The notes: generated from the letters alone by a model not told the origin. Positions 25,418 through 36,924 are shown, counted from the first letter of the stretch. The stretch: 49,183 nt of DNA from Clostridia bacterium (GCA_900759475.1 CAAEVK010000005.1:1-49183), one strand, 5' to 3'. Made by a program: numbers and translations.

Positions 25418-28400
25418 TTATAATCTTCCTACTTCTTCTGTTGTATATTCCATAGTAGTATAATCAATTTTTCCTTCTTCTGTACATTTGTATTGAATTG
25501 TTACATCAACAGCAACATTAGAATTAACCCTCACTCTAAAAGTATCTATAAAGTTTTCTTCTTCATCAATTTCTTCATTAATTTGAGTTATAATAATACT
25601 TGTAATACAAGTATTCTCTGCTATTCCATAAATAGTATCTTTTACATAATTAACATATTTCGTTAAATTTTCATCTGCTTCTTCTGTTCTTGATATTTGA
25701 TATTTTCCATATCCAGCGGTATAGCCTTTTTCTTTATTTAACTCATCTTTTTGTTCATTTAATTGAATAAATATGCTTCTAACTTTTTCTTCTACATAAT
25801 AATTTTGGTATAATTTATATTTTTCATTTGGAATATAAAAGCCTCCTCCACCAATTGCCATCTTTAAATTAACATTTGGTAATTCTGTATAAATTGTTTT
25901 TGTCTGTTCCTGATTAGGAGTCATTAGTTCTTTTGTCCAAATTTTGGCATAATTGGTTGCTCCTAGGATGGTACCTTCCTTTGTTTGGTCACTTCCTCTT
26001 AATGCTAAAGAAATTAGAGTATCAATATCTATATTTTCATTTTCTGGATGACTTTCAGGTTCTCCTGTAAATTCCCAAATTGTATCTCCTCCTGGAAGTT
26101 TTATTTCTTCTAGCCCAATAAGTCCACTAATTCCCATATCCCACCAGTCAATAGAACTTAAGCTTTTGTCTGAACAGTAAGGAGATGCTATTCTATTAAA
26201 TGCTGTATTTAACAATGCTACACATTCTTGTTCATACAATTCCATATTTTTTTTAATTACAGCATTTAAACCATGTATTTCTTTCATTTCATATAATTTG
26301 GCAGCACTCATAATAATATATATATATTTTTTTTCTGCTTCTATTTCACTTAACTCTTTACTTCTAACATTCATACGAGTTGTAATATCAATTCTTTGTT
26401 TTGTATGGCTTAACATTTGTAATTTAATACTAATTAAACTTTTTCCATCTAATTGATTCTTTGGAGCTGCTGTTCCTATTACTTCTCCTTTTTTGAATTC
26501 CCCTTCTTTTACGTCAAGAGTAGTTAATTGATTTCCTTTATCATCTTCATCTGAGCATAAATATACATATTCATATATTAATCCACTTTCATCTAAAATT
26601 CCTATTTCAAAAAAACCGTTTTCTCCTTCTCCTATTTTTGTTATAACACAATCTGCTGGTGCCTGTAAGTTTGTTAGTGAATCTGTTTTATAAATCATTT
26701 TTGTCCAAATAGAATCTGCTTTTTCATATTCAGAAGGCCATGGTGTATAAGGAACATAAGCTGGCATAATATTTTCCAAATTTTTTTCTGCTGCCACATC
26801 CTGGATTTGATCTAAATCAAAAGCATAATCTTGCATAAATTCAAGAACATCTCTTTTCATATACACTAAATTTTCCTCACTGGTTGTTGCTTTATCTAAC
26901 ATTTCCACTAAATTTTCTAATGCTGTTTTTCCTTGAATATAACTTTTTGCTCCTATAATTCTATCTTCTTCTGGCCTTGTAACTCCATCATAAATAATAT
27001 ATTTTTCTTTTAACCAACTTCTAATAAATTGACTGTTGTCTTCAAATTGTGGATTATGAATTTGTTGAATATCTTCTGTTGATTCTATTCTCCAAAATGA
27101 TTTTTGAATAACTGCTTCAACATTTTGCGTTGACCCAGAATAGCTCTCTAAAGATTCCCATCTATCTGCTGGTTTATATTTTTGATAGGTTGTCCCATAG
27201 TTTCGCACAATACTTTTTATTTTTGTTTGTAAATATTGTTCCATTAATTCTTTTACGGTTTCATCTGTAAAAGAATTAATCAATGGATTAGCTTTTTCTT
27301 GTAGTTCTTTAATTACCTTATTTACATCTGATCTTATAGTATAAGTAATTCCATCCATCTGGAAGTCTATTTCTTTATCATTTTCCTCAATTTGATTAAT
27401 TTGTTCTTTGTCTGCTTCTATATTAATGTTAGTATTGTCTGAACTTGCATCTATTCTAACCTTTAAGTTGTCTAAAAAGCTAGTTGCTATTTCTTTTGCT
27501 TTTACTAGTTCATTTCCTTCCATTTTAAAATACTGATTTCGATACCAATGTCGTACCACTTGTGTAATATAAGGAGTAGCTAGATTAACTGTTTTATTTA
27601 AACTTGGAACTACTTTTTTTAATTCTTCTAAATCTTTGTAAGAACAATCTACTCCATTAATTGGTATAAGTTCTTCAAGCTCAAGTGTTTCTCTGTCAAC
27701 GCCGTAAAGAATATCCATCTTCACTTCTTGCATTAACAATTGCATTTAGTAGTTCGTCAACACTTCCATAGGATCTTTCCCTTAAACTGTTTACTATCTT
27801 TCTAGCAATATCTTTTCCTAAATTAAACCAAGAACCAGTATATTCAGGATGGTTTCTTGCATACTCGTTTCCTATGTTGGTTCCCCAAGTGTCCAATTTT
27901 GAATCTAGCCAATCAATATATTTTAGATGTACTTCTCCGACTTGCATCTTGTTCTTCAATATGTTGCATTAGAGTGGTGGTTCCACCATCTGTAGTTACT
28001 GGTGTATAAGTTTCTGTCCTAGGCCACATATCTAAATATACTTTTGTGTCTGTACTAGTAGAAGTAGCTAATTTATAAACAAAATCAGGTGCCTGTGTTG
28101 CTAAATGAAGTGCTAAAGTAAATTCTGATGGTTTTCCATATTTACTTAAAAATTGCTCTAAATCCAGACCATACACATATGCTCTATCTAACCCCACTAC
28201 TGCTTCTAATAAGCTTACAAATGCATCCCATCCGTGTTTCACCTTTTGGAATATAGTCAATTTTTAATATTAATTTTCTGTTTTCCACATCAATAGAAAA
28301 ATTATAATTTATTTCTTTTCCAAATATTTTTCTAATCCATTTAAAGTTTTTGAAGTTCTCATCAGCAGCTTTTCCTACTAATACAATCATTCCTGCTCCA

Positions 28401-29101
28401 ATTTTTCTTTCATCATTTATGTTAATGCTAGTCTGATATTTTTCTTCTATTTTAGCTGCTGTCTCTGCATTTCCTCTTTGTTGACCATCTGTAAATTTTT
28501 CTTGTATTTCTTTTGATAATGTACTTAAATCTGTTCCCTTTAGCTGGTAATAATAGTATAATTGCAAATTGTCATCATTCTTAACAAATTCATTAATTGC
28601 CTGTGTTAAATAATAGTCTTCTGCCAAGTCTATTTGGTAATAGTTTTCAGGAGCAATTTTATATATTTTCTTTTCTTCCCCAATATAGGCTTCTAAATAC
28701 TTGCTTTTTACACTAATAATTTTTCCTCTTGTTGGTTGATTATCTTTATACATATCTCCTTCCATTTCATTTTCTCTTTCAATCTCTTCTACAAATCCAT
28801 AATTTTCTACATCATATCCCATATTTTCCAAATATATTGCCATATCTAACACTTCTTGGTCTGTTACTCCATATACTGTATTATTTTCTCCACCAATTAA
28901 TGCTGTTATCATTTCTGTAAATTTTCCTGAAATAGCTCCTGGTAAAGCTGTAATAAAAGCAATAATACCAATGATTAAAAATAAAATCAATATTGCTAAC
29001 AAAACATACCAAGTAATAGGATTAAGCAAAAGTTTCCACCAGCTTATTGCCCCTATTACTCTGTCAAATATTCCTCTTTTTTCATTATTTTTTTTAGCCA
29101 C
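25418..29101 (-). CDS. Large T4SS-associated envelope protein (three CGG +1 frameshifts)
   Basis: 1226 residues once CGG at 28232-28234, 27937-27939 and 27702-27704 (codons 290, 388 and 466) are each read with a one-base skip. In triplet reading the gene falls into four pieces. One membrane helix (about 20-56), a soluble N-terminal region (MDMAIYLENMGYDVENYG as part), a helical middle, then a beta-rich section (about 760-850: APADCVITKIGEGENGFFEI, VKEGEFKKGEVIGTA) that resembles a degenerate M23 peptidase fold without the metal-binding His/Asp. It is probably a structural scaffold outside the membrane. No homologous family is recognised with certainty. The three restored residues are Gly (TGWDAF, SGEVHL, LGVDRE). 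Confidence 0.75.
27702..27704 (-). other. Third CGG +1 recoding site in the large envelope protein
   Basis: Codons TTA-CGG-C; the C skip gives GGC and leads to GVDRETLELEELIP. This is the only site with C as the fourth base. Confidence 0.85.
27937..27939 (-). other. Second CGG +1 recoding site in the large envelope protein
   Basis: Codons AGT-CGG-A; the C skip gives Gly388 in DASGEVHLKYIDWL. The triplet frame stops eight codons later. Confidence 0.88.
28232..28234 (-). other. First CGG +1 recoding site in the large envelope protein
   Basis: Codons ACA-CGG-A; the C skip gives Gly290 in KGETGWDAFVSLLEA. Confidence 0.88.
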
Positions 29102-29185
29102 TTTTTCACCTACTTTTTTGTTTTAGCTAGATTATCTATTATTAATGTTATACTAACACACTTTTTTTTGGTAGCTTTTGTATAA

Positions 29186-31273
29186 TTATGATAATTTTTC
29201 TTTTTTAAAATATTTCTTTTCAAAAGAAGATATACTTTTCTTTAATCTTTCTTCTGGAGGATATCTTGTAGGCTTATTTTCATAAGCTCGTTGCAATGCT
29301 ATCATCATTAATTTCATGTTTACTCCTGCTCCATCTTTAATATCTCCTATTTCTGTTTGATTTAATTCCTCCATTTGGCTTGCAAATTCTTCTTTTGTCA
29401 TATTTTGATCCTTTGTTTTAACATAGTTTTCACAAGCTATATTAAATAGTTTTTGTGTGTCTTTTAATGTCATATTGTATTTTGTTTTTCTCTTATTCTT
29501 TATTGCATTATAACCAGGAACTGTTACTCCTTCTACTTTGTCTATTAGCCCAATATAGCCTTTTCCAAGTTTTTTAAATACATTTTCTGTATTTCCGGAA
29601 TTATTTTTAGTAGCTTCTGATTCATTTTGACTGTTAGCTGTTTCAGAGGCTTGATGTTCTATTTTTTTAACAAACTGTTTATCCATACCTGCAGCTTTTA
29701 CTACATCTACCGTATTTTCTCCACTTGGCATATAATTTGGTACTTCTGGTGTATTTTGTTGATTATCATTTTTACTTCCACGAATTACTTTTAAGTTACT
29801 TCCAACTTTACTTAATATTCCTCCCATTGCCAATGTTTTTAAGAAAGTTGCACCACCTTTGTCTAATCCAAATAATTTTTTTACAACTCCTTCTACATAA
29901 AAAATACAACATGTCATAATAATAGAAATGAACATTGCTCCAAAATTTAAAGGTCCAGAGCTTAACATATTGTTAAAAGAAGATTGTACTAATACTACAT
30001 AAATAACGCAATGGAAAAATTGAATTAAAACATCGGTGATAAACTCTTTTAACCAACTATTTAAAATTTGGCTTTTATTGTCTCCTGCTTTATCAATTGG
30101 ATATGTTACTGTAATTAATGGAGCAACACATATTAAAAAACTAATTGTAATCATACGTTTTATATATATAATTAAGAAAACAAATGTTAAAACAGTTAAT
30201 ATACTATATAAAATAACCGAACCAAAACTAGTTGTAAAATCAAACCAAAATGCCTGTTTAAAAAGTTCACTCATTAAGTTTGTATATTCTCCTGTGTTAA
30301 TATTAGTAGGTTTTATTAGCATTAACAGTTGGCTATTAATATTGATAATAACAATAATAATAATATGTAATATCATTACTAAGGCTAACCCAACTCCCCA
30401 GTTTTTTAACATGTTTTTATATTTTGCTTTATCTTCTGCCACACTAGAAATTGCCATTCGTATACCAACATAAATTAAAATGCATAAGTAAACAACAATA
30501 ACAAAATTTCTAAAAGCATAATACCAATTAGCAATTAAAGTTCTTATTTCCATAATTAATTTGTTTCCTATCATGTTTTGTCCTGCTGCTGTAGTATTAG
30601 AAAAAATATTAATGTCTGTAATAGCTAATTGATTAAATAAAATTTGGTCAATACTTACGCCAAAAACAAGAGACTCTTCTCCTCCTGAAACAATAGTAGA
30701 CAAAATCCCTTGTGAAATAAGTCCAGGAACCATTAATAAAAGTTTAATAGGGTATAGTAAAATGCCAAAAGTGTAATCTAGGAAGCCTAGTATAAGATTT
30801 CCTTCTGAAGTTGCATCTGAAGAATTGTCTGGATTATAAGGATCTTCAGGTACTGTTATTATTCCACCATCATCAATATATGTTTGGATAGCATCTTTTC
30901 GTTCAATTAATTTTTGCATATTTGCCATAACTTCTATATCCATTACTTCTGTTTCATATCTAGCATAAAGATTTTCTAGTATAGTTATTGCTTCTACCAC
31001 TTTTTCCATTTGCTCTACAGTTATCGTTACTCCAACTTTTTCTTGTGTAGTTTGTTCTACAATGCTCCATAATAGAAAAACTAAAGTATGAAATGCTTCT
31101 CCTGTAGAAGATAGCTCGTAAAAAGATAGTCCATTTTCATATTCCTTTAATCCTGTAACAATATCATCAATTCCATCTGCAAACCCAACAGAAAAAGAGC
31201 ATGGTACGATAACATTACTTAATAGTAATGTTACCAAAATGCTGATTAATATTTTTTGACCTACTCTTTTCAT
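29186..31273 (-). CDS. VirB6-like T4SS membrane protein B
   Basis: 695 residues with a signal peptide (ILISILVTLLLSNVIVPCSF), an extracytoplasmic helical region, and the shared VirB6-like core: WYYAFRNFVIVVYLCILIYV, RMAISSVAEDKAKYKNMLKN, and ITVTYPIDKAGDNKSQILNS followed by WLKEF. The C-terminal 190 residues are cytoplasmic and charged. It is intact with no in-frame CGG. The DKAGDN motif serves as an internal control for the shift residue in copy A. It overlaps the next gene upstream by 4 nt (translational coupling). Confidence 0.8.
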   Translation of the reverse strand: MKRVGQKILISILVTLLLSNVIVPCSFSVGFADGIDDIVTGLKEYENGLSFYELSSTGEAFHTLVFLLWSIVEQTTQEKVGVTITVEQMEKVVEAITILENLYARYETEVMDIEVMANMQKLIERKDAIQTYIDDGGIITVPEDPYNPDNSSDATSEGNLILGFLDYTFGILLYPIKLLLMVPGLISQGILSTIVSGGEESLVFGVSIDQILFNQLAITDINIFSNTTAAGQNMIGNKLIMEIRTLIANWYYAFRNFVIVVYLCILIYVGIRMAISSVAEDKAKYKNMLKNWGVGLALVMILHIIIIVIININSQLLMLIKPTNINTGEYTNLMSELFKQAFWFDFTTSFGSVILYSILTVLTFVFLIIYIKRMITISFLICVAPLITVTYPIDKAGDNKSQILNSWLKEFITDVLIQFFHCVIYVVLVQSSFNNMLSSGPLNFGAMFISIIMTCCIFYVEGVVKKLFGLDKGGATFLKTLAMGGILSKVGSNLKVIRGSKNDNQQNTPEVPNYMPSGENTVDVVKAAGMDKQFVKKIEHQASETANSQNESEATKNNSGNTENVFKKLGKGYIGLIDKVEGVTVPGYNAIKNKRKTKYNMTLKDTQKLFNIACENYVKTKDQNMTKEEFASQMEELNQTEIGDIKDGAGVNMKLMMIALQRAYENKPTRYPPEERLKKSISSFEKKYFKKEKLS

Positions 31274-33441
31274 TTTTTCTTTCCTTCTTTAAAATGATTA
31301 TCTTTAAAATTAGCTACTAATCTTTGTACTTGTCCTGCTCCTTCTTTTGCTTTTAGAGCCTCCATCCAAGATTTTAAAAGTGCATCTGTTCCTGTTAATT
31401 CATAGGATTTCTTTTGTTCTACACGTTTAATTCTTCTGTCAAATTCATTACTTGTCATTTTTGCATTTGTTTTCATTACATAATCACCTAAAATATCATT
31501 TGCAATATCTTGTGCAGTTATAGTAATCTTATCCAACTTGTTTGTTTTAAAAGCTTCCTCTAATTTATCGATTCCTAAACCTTTTTCCAAGGTACCTTTT
31601 TCAAATCTGTAAAAAGCTCTCATTGGTACTTTAATAGCTTTAGGCAGATTCTTTAATAGCCTCTTCTTTTTATATTTGTTTTCTTCGCTTTTTTGTGCAA
31701 TCTGTGCATGAATTAGTTTTCTTCTCTTTTGTTCTTTCAAATCTTCTAGAAATTTATATGTATCTTTTCCAGAAGATGTATACATTGGAAGATTTTTAGT
31801 AACAGAATTTTCTTTTTGATGTTTTTCTTTTATGTCTTTTCCATATCCTATTCCTTTTTTCATAGTTGAAAATGCGCTAGTGACAACTGTTGCCATTGCT
31901 ATTTGTTGTACTAAACTACTAGCTTTATCAAATCCAAATATTTGCTTAATTATTTTTACTGCTAAAAACATGGCTGCTAAACTTAAAACTGCTAATGTGA
32001 TTGCTCCAAAGTCTAACTTTTCTACCATAATATCAATTCCAATTTTTGCAAATATTAAATAAGATAATGCATATACAATTTGAATAAAAACATTATAGCA
32101 AAATTCTTTTAACCACGTGTTTAATATTTGGCTTCTATTGTCTCCTGCTTTATCCATGGCATAGGTAACTGTAATTAATGGTGCTATTAAGGTTAAAAAA
32201 CTTACTGTAACAAAACGTTTAATAAACATAATTAGCAAAATAAATGTCATAATTACTAGTATTACCCACATAATAGCTGATGCCCATCCCCAAGTAAAAG
32301 ATGGTGACCAACTTTGTGCAAATAATTGGTTCATTATATTAGAATATGCTTCTTGATTATCTGTTAAATTGGTTTTTGCTAATATTTCTATAATAGCATT
32401 ATTTATATTTATTACAATAATAATAATAAAATGTAATATAAAAATTAGTCCAAACCCTACAAACCAATTCGTTAGCATTGCTTTATATTTTGCTTTTTGC
32501 TCTGCTATACTTGAAATTGCCATTCTAATTCCAATATAAATTAACATTAATAAAGATACTACAATTGCTAAATTTCTAAATGCATAATACCATTGTGCAA
32601 TAGAAATTCTTATATTTAATAATGGGTTTGTTGATGACAGTACTTCTTGTTGATAGGTTCCTCCTGCTCCAATTAAAAAAATACTATCAGAAAATACATT
32701 AATATCTGTTAATGCAAGTTGGTTAAATAAAATATTATCTATTGTTAACCATATTCCTCCATTAGGAGTTCCTGTAGATGCAATTAAAGACATAATACTT
32801 TGTGCTAAGAGTCCCCACAGTAATACCACTAATTTTGCTGGATAGGTTACCATACCTAAAGCACCATCTAATATGTCTATTCCTTTGTCTGGGCTACCTT
32901 CTGTTTTTTCAATATATTCGTTATAAAATGGATTTGTTTCGTCAACAATTGCATCTTCTTCTGTATAATTTTCTATTGTTTCTTTTCTTTCTTGAATATT
33001 GGTAATAAGTGTTCGTGTATCCGTCCCCATAGGAAACTCACTAATTATTTCTTCTGTACGAGTCCCCTGTTTTATTACTTTGTCATCCGTTCCTATTTGA
33101 CCTGTAATTTCTTCTAATATTTCAATTGTCTCTAGAATTTCTTTTGCTTCATCTTTAAGGATTAATACTCCATTTTGTTCTTCTGTCTTTGTGTGAACAA
33201 TGTATTCCAGTTGCATTACATATACACTAAAAGTATCAGAATATTGTTCTGAAATTGGCTCATATAATTTTTTTGTTGTATCATCTCTGTATATTTTTAA
33301 AGCTTCTTTTATTTCTTTAATGTTAGTTTCATAATTAGTAATATCAGTTTGCGATGCTAAAGAGCATGGCTGGAAAACATTATTGATGAATAATGCTATT
33401 ATTAATATCATAAGAAATAATGTTTTCCATTTTTTTGTCAT
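31270..33441 (-). CDS. VirB6-like T4SS membrane protein C
   Basis: 723 residues, same architecture as its neighbour: signal peptide (FLMILIIALFINNVFQPCSL), an extracytoplasmic helical region, then the core (WYYAFRNLAIVVSLLMLIYI; MAISSIAEQKAKYKAMLTNW; VTYAMDKAGDNRSQILNTWL). The C-terminal cytoplasmic part (about 525-720) is basic and helical. No in-frame CGG. It lies 5 bp downstream of copy D. Five related copies suggest a hetero-oligomeric channel rather than recent redundancy, because the flanking domains differ in each. Confidence 0.8.
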   Translation of the reverse strand: MTKKWKTLFLMILIIALFINNVFQPCSLASQTDITNYETNIKEIKEALKIYRDDTTKKLYEPISEQYSDTFSVYVMQLEYIVHTKTEEQNGVLILKDEAKEILETIEILEEITGQIGTDDKVIKQGTRTEEIISEFPMGTDTRTLITNIQERKETIENYTEEDAIVDETNPFYNEYIEKTEGSPDKGIDILDGALGMVTYPAKLVVLLWGLLAQSIMSLIASTGTPNGGIWLTIDNILFNQLALTDINVFSDSIFLIGAGGTYQQEVLSSTNPLLNIRISIAQWYYAFRNLAIVVSLLMLIYIGIRMAISSIAEQKAKYKAMLTNWFVGFGLIFILHFIIIIVININNAIIEILAKTNLTDNQEAYSNIMNQLFAQSWSPSFTWGWASAIMWVILVIMTFILLIMFIKRFVTVSFLTLIAPLITVTYAMDKAGDNRSQILNTWLKEFCYNVFIQIVYALSYLIFAKIGIDIMVEKLDFGAITLAVLSLAAMFLAVKIIKQIFGFDKASSLVQQIAMATVVTSAFSTMKKGIGYGKDIKEKHQKENSVTKNLPMYTSSGKDTYKFLEDLKEQKRRKLIHAQIAQKSEENKYKKKRLLKNLPKAIKVPMRAFYRFEKGTLEKGLGIDKLEEAFKTNKLDKITITAQDIANDILGDYVMKTNAKMTSNEFDRRIKRVEQKKSYELTGTDALLKSWMEALKAKEGAGQVQRLVANFKDNHFKEGKKK

Positions 33442-33446
33442 TTCTT

Positions 33447-36400
33447 TTACCCTTCTTTTTCCTTTCTTTTTTGTAATTCACCTATAATTTCATGTATCTT
33501 TGCTCTACTATCTTGTCTTGTTATTTTTTGCACTTTTTCATTTGCTTGGCGGAATTGTTCTGCCGCCTCCATAACAGGTCTCATTTCACCTTTTAGTCTT
33601 TCTTCAAAATCTGTACTTCTTAATGTAATACCTGCATTTGTACTGGTTTCTGTTTGTGCTTCTTCTCGTTTTTCTTTTTTCTTTCTTATGTCTACATTAG
33701 AATATACCTTTGCTTTTCCATCTCCCACCTGTGAACCAACGTTGGTTTGTTCATTACTAGTACTTTTTATTCCTTTATCATTATCTAATTGTTTTAAAAT
33801 ACTATTTTCAGAATTCATTGCTAAGGTTATCATTTGTTCCAAATCTTCTTTTTTCATATCTCTTAAAATAGCATCTTTTTCTTGTTGTTTTTTTACAAAT
33901 GCTTCTAATTCTTGTCTTAATCCTCGTTCTAAGTTTTCTCTCGTTTCGTTTTTAGACATCTTACTATTAATTGCTTCTTTTTCTAATTGTTTTTGTAATT
34001 TTTCTTTTGTTTGTTTTATCATTAATGCAGTAGGTCCTGTAAAAGCCTGTGATTTCTTTGATGTTGTAAGAGCTTGTTGTGTCATCATTTCTACTAGCGC
34101 TGATTCTACATTTTCGTTTCGTTTTTCTTTCTTTTCTAAAATCTCCTTTTCTTTTCTTTTACTACTTCCTACTTCTTCATTTTCTGAAATTTTCTCTTGT
34201 TCGTCTCTTCCTTGCTTTTCTATTTCATCAAAAATATCATCTAATGTTTTTTGTGTTACTTTTCCTTTATTCGCATCCATTGCTTTATTTACAATGTCTT
34301 TTACGTTATTTTGTTTCAATTTTATATTACCTTTTAATGCTTCCTCTATTTTCTCTTCTAAAATTTGTACTGCATTACTTCGTTCATTTGGTGTTGCACC
34401 TTCTGCAAAACCTTTTCCAACAATGGTATTTCCATTTTGCATTAAGTTAGATATTTCTTGTTTTAATTGTATTTCTGCATCTCTTCTAGCGTTTAGCGCT
34501 CTTACTTTGGCATATGCATCTGCTTTATATGTTTTAACTGTCTTTTTTTTGTAGCTTGTTATTTTTCTTCTTGTACTTCCTATTCCGGTTATTCCTGCTA
34601 TTAATAAACTAATTCCATGTGCCGGATTATCAGCTAACTGCGGGATAGTAGCAAGTAAAGAGCCTACTGTTTTCATAGCATCATTCATAATTTCTTTTCT
34701 TGCTTGTTTTGATTCTTTCTCCTGTTTTTTTGTTTTTTCTTTCTCTTTCTTAATTGCTTCATCTACTGAACTATCTTTTCCTTTATTTTTCTTACTATCT
34801 CCATATTTTGCTTCATTCCAATTATCCTTTATTTTATCTATTGTTTTTTCTTTTACTTTATCAATTGTGTCTTCAACCCCAGGAATCTTTTTTACTCCTT
34901 TTATTGCTCTTTTTCCCATTGTTCCCACTGCCCCAAGTCCTACCATTCCTACTGTTCCAAATCCTTTTACTACACCTTTTACACTCTTTACTGTTGCTAT
35001 TCCTTCTAAAGTAGCAGTAGCAGTCGAAATAGAATCTGCTTTCATTCCAAATATACTCTCAAATAAATTCTCCGCTTTATCCATAAAATTAAATGTAATA
35101 AACATTAATACACAACTAAAAGCTAACTTCCAAATATTGGTGTTTTGTATTTGGATAATAACAATGCTTACAAAAATTGTATAAATTAGTGCATGTACAC
35201 TTTGTACAAAAACACCAAACCCTAGTTCTTTCATCCATTTTAACAAAGATTGCGATTTCCCATCTTTAATTTTATCAATGGCATAGCTAATGGCAATTAA
35301 AGGAGATAGTAAAATTAAAATAAATATATTAAACATCCTTTTGATATATTTAATACAAAATTTAATTGTATAATACACTAGTAAGAAATAAGCAACTGCT
35401 CCTAAGAAACCTTCTGTTAATTTAAAGCTATATGCCAAATCTCTTATTTGATTAAATAATCCACTTTGCGTTGATAAAATAGAACCGTTTCCTTGTACTT
35501 TATTATCAGCATCAGCAGTTGTATCCTCCTTTGCAATAACACTAGAATCAAAATCATCCATAACACCACTATTAGTTTGTAATTGCATTTGATTTTGAAA
35601 TATTCCTAATAGAAATTCATTTCCTTGTACAACAATGACAATATAATAATGAATAATAAAAATAATAATAAAACTAACAAGCCAATCTATTAATAATTTT
35701 TTATATTTTGCTTTGTCTTCTGCTATAGTTGTAATAGCCATTCTTACGCCTAAATAAATAAGAGTTAATAACATTCCAATAATAACAACATTACGAAATA
35801 TGTAATACCATATGGCTATGCTTTGATGCAAACTTTCTATAATATATATTCCACTTGTACTAGTACTACTTTCTGTTAAAGGTTTAAAGATATTAATATC
35901 TAGTAAAGGAACTCGATTAAAAATAATATCCTCTATAGTTATCATTTTTAATGTTGCTTCACCAGAAAAAATTTGGAGTATCCAATTTAGTAAAGTTTCT
36001 GCAATTTGTGCTACTCCAATAATTGGCATTTTAAGAACATAGGTAATAGTTCCTATTAAATAGTCTAATATATCTCCTAAAGATTCTACTATAATTTCTA
36101 GCCAAGTTGGTGCTTGTCCTTCATAAGTCATATTGGCTATTCCATTATACCAAAGTTCTTCTTCTTGCCAATCTGTTACAGTAAAGCTTCCATCTACTGC
36201 CGTTTTTCTACCTCCTGGCCAGTCTATAAACATTTTTGGTTCCCAATTTTCTGGCACTGCAGAAGAATCTAGTCTTGAAACTTGCCCCCATGATGTTTGT
36301 GTAATAAAATCCCTATATCGAATAGGCTGATCTGCTGGAAAATTTAAATTAATTAATCTTCCACTTTGTGCAGAATATACATCTGCTAATTGGTGATAAG

Positions 36401-36887
36401 CTTGCCCATCTTCATTAATCCCAACGCCAATATAAATTAATGAATGTATACTATAACCAGCATATGTAATAATATCTCCCGGTACTAATATATCATCATT
36501 TGTTAATTCATAAAATAATTTATTTCTATCAGGATTAAAAAAACCGGTTACTCTTAAGTTTAACTCATTACTTAAATCAACTTCTAGAATTTCACTTGCG
36601 TCTAATGCTTGGTACAACATTGCTGCACAAAAAGAAGCACAGCAAAATGCAATTTGGCCACTACCATTTGCTTGATTATTGCAAGATAGTTCTGTACCAT
36701 GTTTTGTAGCATAATAGACATACTGATAATGACTTGCTTCTCTTATATAAGTTCTAACATAATTTCCTATATAACTTTGCTGTTCCGTTGTTATTGCCGG
36801 AGTTGCTGCAAAACAGGTGGCAAAGTTTCCAAAAATAATCAGAAATACTAAACTAATAACAATACATATTTTTTTCACTTTTACCAC
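33447..36887 (-). CDS. VirB6-like T4SS membrane protein D fused to an NlpC/P60-like domain
   Basis: 1146 residues. Signal peptide (about 1-27), then an N-terminal cysteine-peptidase-like domain: FCCASFCAAML (Cys at 82-87), PGDIITYAGYSIHSLIYIGV (His148), the spacing seen in NlpC/P60 wall hydrolases. Next, the VirB6-like core (WYYIFRNVVIIGMLLTLIYL; MAITTIAEDKAKYKKLLIDW; ISYAIDKIKDGKSQSLLKWM) and a very long charged cytoplasmic tail (about 660-1146) rich in coiled coil. The fusion would combine a VirB1-like wall-opening activity with the channel. It is intact, without in-frame CGG. Confidence 0.8.
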   Translation of the reverse strand: MVKVKKICIVISLVFLIIFGNFATCFAATPAITTEQQSYIGNYVRTYIREASHYQYVYYATKHGTELSCNNQANGSGQIAFCCASFCAAMLYQALDASEILEVDLSNELNLRVTGFFNPDRNKLFYELTNDDILVPGDIITYAGYSIHSLIYIGVGINEDGQAYHQLADVYSAQSGRLINLNFPADQPIRYRDFITQTSWGQVSRLDSSAVPENWEPKMFIDWPGGRKTAVDGSFTVTDWQEEELWYNGIANMTYEGQAPTWLEIIVESLGDILDYLIGTITYVLKMPIIGVAQIAETLLNWILQIFSGEATLKMITIEDIIFNRVPLLDINIFKPLTESSTSTSGIYIIESLHQSIAIWYYIFRNVVIIGMLLTLIYLGVRMAITTIAEDKAKYKKLLIDWLVSFIIIFIIHYYIVIVVQGNEFLLGIFQNQMQLQTNSGVMDDFDSSVIAKEDTTADADNKVQGNGSILSTQSGLFNQIRDLAYSFKLTEGFLGAVAYFLLVYYTIKFCIKYIKRMFNIFILILLSPLIAISYAIDKIKDGKSQSLLKWMKELGFGVFVQSVHALIYTIFVSIVIIQIQNTNIWKLAFSCVLMFITFNFMDKAENLFESIFGMKADSISTATATLEGIATVKSVKGVVKGFGTVGMVGLGAVGTMGKRAIKGVKKIPGVEDTIDKVKEKTIDKIKDNWNEAKYGDSKKNKGKDSSVDEAIKKEKEKTKKQEKESKQARKEIMNDAMKTVGSLLATIPQLADNPAHGISLLIAGITGIGSTRRKITSYKKKTVKTYKADAYAKVRALNARRDAEIQLKQEISNLMQNGNTIVGKGFAEGATPNERSNAVQILEEKIEEALKGNIKLKQNNVKDIVNKAMDANKGKVTQKTLDDIFDEIEKQGRDEQEKISENEEVGSSKRKEKEILEKKEKRNENVESALVEMMTQQALTTSKKSQAFTGPTALMIKQTKEKLQKQLEKEAINSKMSKNETRENLERGLRQELEAFVKKQQEKDAILRDMKKEDLEQMITLAMNSENSILKQLDNDKGIKSTSNEQTNVGSQVGDGKAKVYSNVDIRKKKEKREEAQTETSTNAGITLRSTDFEERLKGEMRPVMEAAEQFRQANEKVQKITRQDSRAKIHEIIGELQKRKEKEG

Positions 36888-36924
36888 CTCCTTTATAATT
36901 CTTTATTTTTATTAATAACATGCC

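Noticed and set aside
33688..34554. 288-codon plus-strand ORF opposite VirB6-like D
   Set aside because: It is a Ser/Phe-rich shadow of the charged coiled-coil tail on the minus strand, with no ribosome site and no family resemblance. The other long antisense frames were dropped for the same reason.
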